From: Paralteromonas sediminis
GTDB lineage: Bacteria; Pseudomonadota; Gammaproteobacteria; Enterobacterales; Alteromonadaceae
DNA: 64,000 nucleotides
NCBI RefSeq assembly: GCF_003820355.1
Contig: NZ_RPOK01000003.1
Location: forward strand, 1-64,000
Direction: 5' to 3'
Shown piece by piece: positions 7,523 to 14,444 of this stretch. Both the position numbers and the translations under genes were made by a program. Below the pieces are notes generated by a model. The model was not told the origin of the DNA and ran no database searches. It was given only the letters and a program-made list of their open reading frames with translations. Each line of letters opens with the position of its first letter. Positions within the stretch are counted from its first letter, which is position 1.

Positions 7523-9583
7523 ATGCGCTGGCAAATAAATGGCATTGAGTTTTGCGAACAAAAACAAACGTTATATCGCCATGGCGAAACTGTTCGACTT
7601 GAGCCTATGATGAGTGAACTCCTGGCCTATTTTTGTCATCATCACAATCAAGTGATCAGCAAGGAAACCTTGCTTAATGACGTGTGGCAAGGACGCTACG
7701 TAAGCGACAATACCGTTAGCAAACTCATCACAAAAACAAGAAAAGCTCTCCAAGACGACGCAAGAAACCCAAGTTTTATCGTCACAGTACCCAAACGCGG
7801 CTATCGCCTTATTGCAGACACAACAAAAATTGAAGACGAAGAGCCTTACATTGTTAGCAGCCCAAAGCGCAGCAAGTTAGCTTTCACTACAAAGCACTAT
7901 CTATACTTGGCCATCACAGTTCTTATTAGTTTGCTTGTGAGTGCCGTGTTTTTGTACAAACCTGAATCTAAGGTAATAACCTCAGCTAAAGCAGTCACAA
8001 CAGATAAAGGCAGTGAGTCATTCCCCAGTTTTGCACCAGATGGCATTAGACTGTCATATATGAATTATGATGGGAGCACTCTTCGACTTTTTGTCAAAAA
8101 CATATACTCAGGCGAGCAAGTTGAAGTAACACACGGAGACAATGTTGGTGTAGGCCCGGGAAGCTGGAATAATGCTGGAGATAAACTCGTATACTTAGCC
8201 GCAACACAAGAGCGTTGTGAATATTTTATAAGACGGTTTGACGGGTTAACTATGTCAGAACCAAAACTCATTCACACTTGTAATCCAGGCAGTTTTGGCG
8301 TTATTAAGTTTACCCATGATGATAACGTATTAGTTTTTGCGGAATCGCCAGGAAAAGGGGAACCCTATTCACTGTACTCAATAGATCTTGATTCTGGCAA
8401 AATAACATGGCTTCCTCAGCCCGATATTCATTTGGGCGGAAATAGCCAATTTGATGTCCACCCCTCAGAAAACAAGTTACTCATATCATCACCCAATGAA
8501 AAGCAATGGGAAGGCTTCTATCAACTTGACTTAAACACGCAAAAACTTGAACTCTTGTTCCAGCTAAACAGTTACATTTGCTGCGGTATTTGGTCACATG
8601 ATGGTGAGCATGTCGTGATGATGGGTGAACACCCTGCTCGCGATATTGTGCAGTTCGATATTGATGGCAGTAATAAAACACTCCTCTTTAGCAGCCCGCT
8701 ACTTCTTCATCGCCCTGAACGACATAGCAATGGTAGAGATTATGTATTTACTGCATTCAAACACAATTTAAATATTACTGAATACAACCTCGACAACCGA
8801 GAATCGACGTCAATATTGAATGGTTCTTCTGACGAAAAACTCGCGGTTTTCTCTCCAAGTGGTAAGCAAATAGCATACATCAGCCCAGCTTCCGGGAGTG
8901 AAGAGTTATGGCTGGTTGATCATGAAACAAAAAGAAAAACAAAAATTACAGAATTTGCCGATGACCGTCATTACGTTGATTTAGCATGGTCTCCAGACGA
9001 AAAAAAAATAGCAGGTTTAACTTTAAACGCAGTACATATTATTAACATTGCAAATGGCGAAACATCCGTCTTGGATCTACCTCAAAAGGAATATCGAAAC
9101 CTTTCATTTAAGACGCCAGAAACCGTTGCCTTGAGTACCAAATTGGGCAACCAATGGCAAGTTGTAGAACTAGATTTTATCGACAATACAAAGCATCTTC
9201 TGGACCCCAAATGGAAAGCGGTGCGCTACAGTCAATCCGAGGATGACTGGCTCTGGTTTGATCAAGAAGGCCAGATGTTTATGGGACTGGAAAAAAAGCC
9301 AATTGTGATATCAGAGCAAAAAATTAGCCCTTCCTTTGGTCGCCAGTTTAATGTCAAAAAACACGGTAAGCACATTGCTTTTTACAACTGGCATTCTGAG
9401 CAAGTGGAAGTTTTTGATGTAGAAATGAATAAGGCTGTCGCTACCTTGCCCACCAGAGTGGGTCATTTTTCTATTAATAAAAACCTGGTATTACTGGGCA
9501 AGCGCTCATCAAGTGGTAACGACAGTGACCTATATCAAACCTACTCTCAAGCGATAGAGGCCAAACAGGCTAGCCTCTTTTAA
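7523..9583 (+). CDS. ToxR/CadC-like membrane regulator with TolB-type propeller
   Basis: 686 aa, ATG with SD TTGGAG. Residues about 1-100 form an OmpR/PhoB-type winged helix, including ISKETLLNDVWQGRYVSDNTV and VPKRGYRL, as in CadC and ToxR. One membrane helix lies at about 124-144. The remaining 540 residues are repeated beta-propeller blades of the WD40-like TolB type, with typical motifs such as FPSFAPDGIRLSY, AVFSPSGKQIAYIS and LAWSPDEKKIAGL. The DNA-binding domain is cytoplasmic and the propeller periplasmic, so it likely senses an envelope ligand. It is divergent from the secreted hydrolase, its most obvious candidate target. Confidence 0.88.
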   Translation: MRWQINGIEFCEQKQTLYRHGETVRLEPMMSELLAYFCHHHNQVISKETLLNDVWQGRYVSDNTVSKLITKTRKALQDDARNPSFIVTVPKRGYRLIADTTKIEDEEPYIVSSPKRSKLAFTTKHYLYLAITVLISLLVSAVFLYKPESKVITSAKAVTTDKGSESFPSFAPDGIRLSYMNYDGSTLRLFVKNIYSGEQVEVTHGDNVGVGPGSWNNAGDKLVYLAATQERCEYFIRRFDGLTMSEPKLIHTCNPGSFGVIKFTHDDNVLVFAESPGKGEPYSLYSIDLDSGKITWLPQPDIHLGGNSQFDVHPSENKLLISSPNEKQWEGFYQLDLNTQKLELLFQLNSYICCGIWSHDGEHVVMMGEHPARDIVQFDIDGSNKTLLFSSPLLLHRPERHSNGRDYVFTAFKHNLNITEYNLDNRESTSILNGSSDEKLAVFSPSGKQIAYISPASGSEELWLVDHETKRKTKITEFADDRHYVDLAWSPDEKKIAGLTLNAVHIINIANGETSVLDLPQKEYRNLSFKTPETVALSTKLGNQWQVVELDFIDNTKHLLDPKWKAVRYSQSEDDWLWFDQEGQMFMGLEKKPIVISEQKISPSFGRQFNVKKHGKHIAFYNWHSEQVEVFDVEMNKAVATLPTRVGHFSINKNLVLLGKRSSSGNDSDLYQTYSQAIEAKQASLF

Positions 9584-9593
9584 AGACTAGCCT
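9567..9593. repeat. Inverted repeat at a convergent gene end
   Basis: 7-bp arms AGGCTAG (9567-9573) and CTAGCCT (9587-9593) span the stop of the regulator gene. No strong U-tract follows on either strand. It may be a weak terminator between this gene and the convergent one ending at 9613. Confidence 0.35.
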
Positions 9594-9612
9594 CTGTGTT
9601 GCAACAAAATTT

Positions 9613-10803
9613 TTAATTTTGGGAGCTTATTTCATTGCCGTCTTTATCTAGACGCTCAATACTTGGCTGACCTTCCGTGTAAGTGAGCTTGAACACAGCA
9701 ACCCCATCGTTTTTCCTGTTGGTTAACGCACCCATTAGATCATAGAACCTATTCTGTAATGTACGACCCGTGTCATCACGGATAACTTCAATACGCGCGA
9801 CGCCATTTCCATTCAGTGTTGGCTTCCCCTTGTCATTAAAAAACCGAATATCAAGAACAAACCCTTCAGCATCATAGATGTTCCGAGAAAAAACCGAGCC
9901 ATCGCCAGGCAATGTGACAATTCGACCTTCTGAATCAAATTGAATCATACCCACTGTATAGCCGTTACTATCATGCTCGTAGACTTCACTACTGAAACCA
10001 TAGATGCCAGGGCGTTTTTCATAGGGAGCTAAGTTTTTTAGCTTTTCTTCAGCATCATACCAAGCAATTTTCTTTTCATCTAAAGTGGACTCATCCCAAA
10101 AAGTCTTCACGATGGCCACCTGGCGTTGCGGGCTATTCAGCAGTTTCCCTTGAGCATCAATATTCCATGTCTCCAAGCGTAAGCCATGCTCATCAAACAA
10201 CATTTTGATACGACCAAAGTCTAGAAATTCATTCAGTTTTTCAGGGTTTCCATCTTTATTAAAGCGGTCTTCAATCACCGTTTTACCATCTTGGCTAACA
10301 TCCCATTTGGTGATCCAGACACCTCTCGAATCGGCCACGCGATCACCATTCTTGTCTCTATAGGTTAGCGTTTTTTTATGGCCAAGCTCATCTAAGGTAA
10401 AGATTTCCTCGGTCACACCCCAATAGTTTTCCATGGGTTGGTTGTTTTCATCCCAGTAGCGTCTAATCATTTGATTGTCGTTATAATCAAAGGTAACACT
10501 TGCGGCACTCGCTATCGCGCCAAAACGGGCATACCCGCCTCTGGTGATGGCTTTTCTGAACCAGCGCTCAATGCGAACGACTTGGCCTTTATCATTTCTG
10601 ATAAAACGATAATATTGCCCATACCCAATATTTTCTTTTGTCACGGGGTGACGCCCCTGCAACGCTGCATAGGGTGACGAGCGGAAAACCATATCTCGGT
10701 ATAATTCTTCTTTTTTGGCCATCTGTGTATCAGCACCTACTGCTGTGCAAAAAAAGCCACCACATATACACATCATCACGAACCAAAGTGTTTTTGGTGT
10801 CAT
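9613..10803 (-). CDS. Secreted protein with repeated beta-hairpin (YD-like) units, unknown function
   Basis: 396 aa with a signal peptide (about residues 1-24, ending AVGA). The mature part is a chain of degenerate units of about 20-45 residues built around D/N-x-x-G turns, for example FDEHGLRLETWNIDAQGKL, FDSEGRIV, YDAEGFVLDIRFFNDKGKP and LDKDGNEI. These resemble YD/RHS-like or MORN-like hairpins, but I cannot assign a named family. There are no catalytic motifs and no lipobox. It is probably periplasmic or extracellular. It converges with the ToxR-like regulator. Confidence 0.7.
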   Translation of the reverse strand: MTPKTLWFVMMCICGGFFCTAVGADTQMAKKEELYRDMVFRSSPYAALQGRHPVTKENIGYGQYYRFIRNDKGQVVRIERWFRKAITRGGYARFGAIASAASVTFDYNDNQMIRRYWDENNQPMENYWGVTEEIFTLDELGHKKTLTYRDKNGDRVADSRGVWITKWDVSQDGKTVIEDRFNKDGNPEKLNEFLDFGRIKMLFDEHGLRLETWNIDAQGKLLNSPQRQVAIVKTFWDESTLDEKKIAWYDAEEKLKNLAPYEKRPGIYGFSSEVYEHDSNGYTVGMIQFDSEGRIVTLPGDGSVFSRNIYDAEGFVLDIRFFNDKGKPTLNGNGVARIEVIRDDTGRTLQNRFYDLMGALTNRKNDGVAVFKLTYTEGQPSIERLDKDGNEISSQN

Positions 10804-11526
10804 GTTTCCCTCTCTTAATACTGAATATTCTTAATATGGAGGCTTCACTAGTGCGTTCATGTCTGAATAACACAAGAAAAAACCTTTCTATCAATCTAGT
10901 GCTAAAAGCTCACAAGCACGCTCTATCCTGCACTTCAAAAATCAACACAACCATAAAATAAAAACCGAAGGGTCTAGTTAATCTCAGTTAAGACTTACAA
11001 CCATATCGAGGATTGTTGTCTTAGATGGAAAGACGACTGCCCCCAGACAGTCAAATTTAGATAGACCAAAGACAGTACCGATACATAGCAAATCACGGCA
11101 CCAAAGAACGATTTTAACTTGGTATCTGCGAATGCACTGAGCTTAGGTATTTGGGCTGATAACACGCTTTCTTACACGGGGTATGCTGACACAGTAACCC
11201 CTTTCATCACTGTAGGGTTAGGGAAAGTGTACTCGCGGTTCGAACAAAATCAGCAAGCGTTATCCGACTGGTCGACGGGTTACAAAGTAGTAGCCGGACT
11301 CAAATTTGATTTAAGCGAAAACTCGACACTGAGTGTTGGTGTTGGTCATGTTGATTCCGGACATCTAAATTAATCTAAATAGACAGAGGCTTTAACCTAA
11401 ACGATTTAGATGATCTTTTGACTCTGACTCAACTCAACAGAATTGGCTTTAAGTTATGGTCATCCGGGGCAATAAGTGGTGTCGAAGAAGCAATGCAGTA
11501 TTAAAGATTGGTGCGTCAATCCTTAG
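10804..11526. other. Gene-poor, apparently decayed stretch
   Basis: About 720 bases with no intact gene. Open frames in the first 280 bases lack RBS and family resemblance. The middle part holds an outer-membrane-barrel fragment (11089-11373). After it, 11386-11504 keeps a plus-frame of about 40 codons (TLTQLNRIGFKLWSSG, ending EEAMQY) with no start, which looks like another remnant. No RNA gene or repeat was recognised. Confidence 0.5.
11089..11373 (+). pseudogene. Fragment of an outer-membrane beta-barrel protein
   Basis: An open stretch of about 94 codons with no ATG and no SD. The peptide shows alternating beta-barrel strands (LSLGIWADNTLSYTG, VTPFITVGLGKVYSRFE, YKVVAGLKFDLSENSTLSVG), as near the C-terminal half of porin-like or opacity-type proteins. 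The N-terminal signal peptide and first strands are missing, and a stop lies directly upstream in frame. I read it as a decayed remnant; a TTG start at 11119 would give 84 aa but no export signal. Confidence 0.5.
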
Positions 11527-12123
11527 CTACCTTTCCATAACTTGTGCTCCAGCTTGCACAAAGCGCAGGTGACTTTTAACTCTCTCAGCAATCGAATTTC
11601 TGGTTTCTTTGTCAGCTTCTAATGCGTCGGCACCAGCACTAAACACGAGTTTCACCATGGCTTCAGCTTGAAGATGAGCAACCTGCCTGGGTATGCTTTG
11701 TTGTTCAACGATGTAGTCCGTCAGCTCATCAATAAAATGCTGAATCTCTCTAAACACCGCAAGTCTATAAGCGGCTGATGTCCCTGTATGCTCGCGAAGA
11801 AGCACCCTAAACACGTTTTTATTAGCGCCAATAAACTCCATGAATGTGTCGACTGAGGTATTAATAACGCCGCCGCCTGTGGCAATTCGACGCCTAGCCT
11901 GACGCATCAATTGCCTCAAAGCCAGTCCAGCCTCATCCACTAATGTTAAACCTAGTTCATCGATATCTTTGAAATGACGATAGAAAGACGTTGGGGCAAT
12001 CCCCGCTTCCCTAGCTACCTCACGAAGACTAATCGCAGACAAACTTCTGTTTTCATCAAGCAATGCGAACGCAGCATTTATAATATTCTGCCTGGTTTTT
12101 TGCTTTTGTTCCTGCCTACTCAT
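11527..12123 (-). CDS. fabR: TetR-family repressor FabR of unsaturated fatty-acid synthesis
   Basis: 198 aa. The helix-turn-helix region holds [20 protein letters not shown] and [19 protein letters not shown], and the C-terminal region keeps [10 protein letters not shown] and [16 protein letters not shown]; all are nearly identical to E. coli FabR. FabR senses the acyl-ACP/acyl-CoA pool and represses genes for unsaturated fatty acids (fabA and fabB in E. coli). GGAGTG precedes the ATG. It is divergent from a delta-9 desaturase gene with a FabR-like palindrome in between, so the desaturase is a likely target here. Confidence 0.95.
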   Translation of the reverse strand: MSRQEQKQKTRQNIINAAFALLDENRSLSAISLREVAREAGIAPTSFYRHFKDIDELGLTLVDEAGLALRQLMRQARRRIATGGGVINTSVDTFMEFIGANKNVFRVLLREHTGTSAAYRLAVFREIQHFIDELTDYIVEQQSIPRQVAHLQAEAMVKLVFSAGADALEADKETRNSIAERVKSHLRFVQAGAQVMER

Positions 12124-12168
12124 AGCTAGTTCACTCCGTAAATAATTGTGCTATTCAGCGCAATTATC

Positions 12169-12197
12169 TTGCCTATGTCAAGAGAAGACGCTAAATT
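12169..12197 (+). promoter_or_regulatory. Candidate desaturase promoter
   Basis: TTGCCT (12169-12174), a 17-base spacer and TAAATT (12192-12197) end exactly where the FabR-like palindrome starts. A repressor bound there would cover the transcription start. If right, the desaturase cannot start at the upstream in-frame ATG at 12148. Confidence 0.5.
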
Positions 12198-12215
12198 AGC
12201 GTACAGTTGTAAGCT
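12198..12215. promoter_or_regulatory. Putative FabR operator
   Basis: AGCGTACAGTTGTAAGCT is an 18-bp imperfect palindrome (AGCGTACA / TGTAAGCT, one mismatch between arms). It closely resembles the FabR boxes I know from fabA and fabB of enteric bacteria (AGCGTACA-N2-TGTACGCT type). It lies in the fabR/desaturase intergenic region, directly after the candidate -10. Confidence 0.72.
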
Positions 12216-12228
12216 GAATCGTAATACT

Positions 12229-13356
12229 ATGTCTAAACCTCCAATTATCAAAACCAATGTTGCCGTATTTATCATCACAGGGCTTATTGCTTTAATCGCA
12301 ACCCCTATGTGGGCGGTCTCCTATGGCTTTGACGCGGTTGAGATTGCCGTCACTGTCGCTCTGTTCTTTTTTACTGGTATGTCTATCACCGCCGGATACC
12401 ATCGTTTATGGGCTCACAAAGCCTTTGAAGCGCACCCAGTAGTCAGACTAACCCTAGCAATCGGCGGTGCAATGACACTGCAAAACAGTATCCTTCACTG
12501 GTGTTCCGATCATAGAGAGCATCACAAGCACGTTGACCACGAGGAAAAAGACCCGTATTCAGCCAAAAAAGGGCTGTGGTACTCACACATTGGGTGGATG
12601 GTCAGAGAATACAACAGCAACCCTTATAAAGCGTACGAAAATTGTAAAGATTTAAAGAAAGATAAAATTGTTATGTGGCAGCATAATTACTATTTACCCA
12701 TAGTACTTGCCGCTAACTTTGGTCTTACAGGTATACTAGGTTGGCTTAACGGGGATGTGTTAAGCATGATGCTGTTGGCTGGCGTATTCCGCTTAGCGGC
12801 TGTTCATCACGTAACCTTTTTCATTAACTCTCTGGCTCACTACTGGGGTTCGCAACCCTATACAGATAAAAATACAGCCCGTGATAATGGCGTGCTGGCG
12901 TTTTTCACATTTGGTGAAGGCTACCACAACTACCACCATATTTTTGAATATGACTATAGAAACGGCATTCAATGGTGGCAATACGATCCAACAAAGTGGC
13001 TGATTTACGGTCTGTCACGGGTTGGTTTAACCAAAAATCTGCGCCGTTGTCCTGAAGAAAGAATAGAAAAAGCAAAATTACAAATGCAACTTCTTCGTGC
13101 TCAAAAAGAATTTACTAAATACCCCAATGCAGAGGCCTTGCTCGAAAAGTTACATGCAGAATATGAAGCAATGAGTAAAAAACTTGTTGAGTATTATGCA
13201 GCAAGAAGAGAGTGCTTCAAACAAAGGAGCGAGGAGCTAAAACAGGGTATTGAGAGGCTGGAGATGGATTATAAACTGAAAGAAGTTAAGCTAGCTTTTA
13301 AGCTTCAACGTGAGAAGTGGCAGGCCATAGTAACCATGTCGCCCGCAATGGCATAA
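12229..13356 (+). CDS. Delta-9 acyl-CoA desaturase with C-terminal coiled coil
   Basis: 375 aa from the ATG at 12229; an ATG at 12148 is open but precedes the promoter and operator. It is a membrane di-iron fatty-acid desaturase that inserts a cis double bond in acyl-CoA using O2. The three histidine boxes are HRLWAH, HREHH and HNYHH. Hydrophobic pairs at about 10-50 and 150-190 anchor it in the inner membrane. The last 105 residues are charged and helical and look like a coiled coil, which is unusual for plain bacterial members. FabR is its likely repressor. Confidence 0.9.
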   Translation: MSKPPIIKTNVAVFIITGLIALIATPMWAVSYGFDAVEIAVTVALFFFTGMSITAGYHRLWAHKAFEAHPVVRLTLAIGGAMTLQNSILHWCSDHREHHKHVDHEEKDPYSAKKGLWYSHIGWMVREYNSNPYKAYENCKDLKKDKIVMWQHNYYLPIVLAANFGLTGILGWLNGDVLSMMLLAGVFRLAAVHHVTFFINSLAHYWGSQPYTDKNTARDNGVLAFFTFGEGYHNYHHIFEYDYRNGIQWWQYDPTKWLIYGLSRVGLTKNLRRCPEERIEKAKLQMQLLRAQKEFTKYPNAEALLEKLHAEYEAMSKKLVEYYAARRECFKQRSEELKQGIERLEMDYKLKEVKLAFKLQREKWQAIVTMSPAMA

Positions 13357-13384
13357 AAAAGCCGGTCGTTGACCGGCTTTTTTT
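13355..13384. terminator. Bidirectional intrinsic terminator
   Basis: GCCGGTC (13361-13367), a 3-base loop and GACCGGC (13371-13377), flanked by an A-run on the left and a T-run on the right. It serves the desaturase and the convergent small secreted-protein gene, whose stop lies within the T-run. Confidence 0.92.
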
Positions 13385-13703
13385 ATCTTTTCGCCAAGGT
13401 ATTTGGCTTTTGTGTTACGTTTGAATACGCAGCATCTTTGTGGGCGACTATCTCTATTCGCATTTGCTCAGGATAGAATTTCATTGTCGCCATTACATAG
13501 TCGCTGCTGTCGTCAGCACGCTGAGTAATTTTAGTTTGCACTTCGCGGAAGGCCACGTTGTTGCTGATGTTGTCAGCGACACATTGACTGTTCATTTCGA
13601 AAGTTTTTGTGTCCATACACTCGAAAAGCTGATTTTTATCAGACTCCGCATGCGCGACACCACAAATTGCTGTTAGCATAATTGCTGATACTACTTTACG
13701 CAT
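13383..13703 (-). CDS. Small secreted protein, unknown function
   Basis: 106 aa from the ATG at 13703 with GGAGT upstream; this start yields a standard signal peptide (RKVVSAIMLTAICGVAHA). The mature part is about 87 residues with two cysteines (FECMD and SQCVAD) that could form a disulfide in the periplasm. No family was recognised. It converges with the desaturase across a shared terminator. Confidence 0.7.
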   Translation of the reverse strand: MRKVVSAIMLTAICGVAHAESDKNQLFECMDTKTFEMNSQCVADNISNNVAFREVQTKITQRADDSSDYVMATMKFYPEQMRIEIVAHKDAAYSNVTQKPNTLAKR

Positions 13704-13823
13704 GTCTGGTACTCCGTTAATACAGTAAACCTGTATAAGATAGCATACGTTACCACTCAACAATCGTCAAACATATTATTATTACAGTTATATTACAAAT
13801 ATCTTGAGAGCACGAATAAAAGT

Positions 13824-14444
13824 ATGGAAATTGAGTCATTAATGTTGGACATAAGCCGCTGCACCTTGTGTTCCGCCGAATTACCTTTCGATCCTCGACC
13901 AATTTTAGCTTTACATTCACAGAGCCGCTTGTTGATTGTCGGACAAGCCCCCGGATTGAAAGCCCATGAAACAAATAAGCCATGGAATGATGCCAGTGGC
14001 GCTAGGCTTCGTTCGTGGTTATGTATTGATGAAGATACGTTTTATTACCCTCGACACGTTGCACTCCTACCTATGGGGTTTTGCTTTCCTGGTTATAAAA
14101 ATAACGCCGATGCGCCACCTATGAAGGTGTGCGCGCAAACCTGGCATAATAAAGTTCTGTCGAGAATCAATCCACTTTGTACTGTGATAGTGGGAAGGTT
14201 TGCGCAGCGTTATTACGCTAATGAAAGTTCAACGTTGACGCAAGCAATAAAGGAGCAACCTCTTCGCCACCGCAACACCTGGGTAATGCCCCACCCTTCT
14301 GGTAGAAATAATCGCTGGCTGGCTAAAAACTCATGGTTTACGTCTGAGGTGCTCCCAGATATCCAAAGAGCAGTTGCACAATCACTTTTGGTAGTTGGAG
14401 AGGAAGCTAATGAGTGCGTCAAACGGCATAGGCTTAGCAAATAG
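13824..14444 (+). CDS. Uracil-DNA glycosylase superfamily protein (possible Fe-S type)
   Basis: 206 aa. GQAPG (residues about 40-44) is the motif-A signature of family 4-like uracil-DNA glycosylases, and MPHPSGRNN (about 156-164) is motif B. Four cysteines are spaced as in [4Fe-4S] UDGs: CTLC near the N-terminus, then the Cys of FCFPG and the Cys of KVCAQTW. It would remove uracil or related damaged bases from DNA, but activity and class are inferred. Its last 63 bases overlap the 3' end of the convergent EAL gene. Confidence 0.78.
   Translation: MEIESLMLDISRCTLCSAELPFDPRPILALHSQSRLLIVGQAPGLKAHETNKPWNDASGARLRSWLCIDEDTFYYPRHVALLPMGFCFPGYKNNADAPPMKVCAQTWHNKVLSRINPLCTVIVGRFAQRYYANESSTLTQAIKEQPLRHRNTWVMPHPSGRNNRWLAKNSWFTSEVLPDIQRAVAQSLLVVGEEANECVKRHRLSK

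Noticed and set aside
10638-10961. Plus-strand open frame of 107 codons
   Set aside because: Half of it is antisense to the secreted repeat protein; there is no SD, no family resemblance and an unnatural composition.
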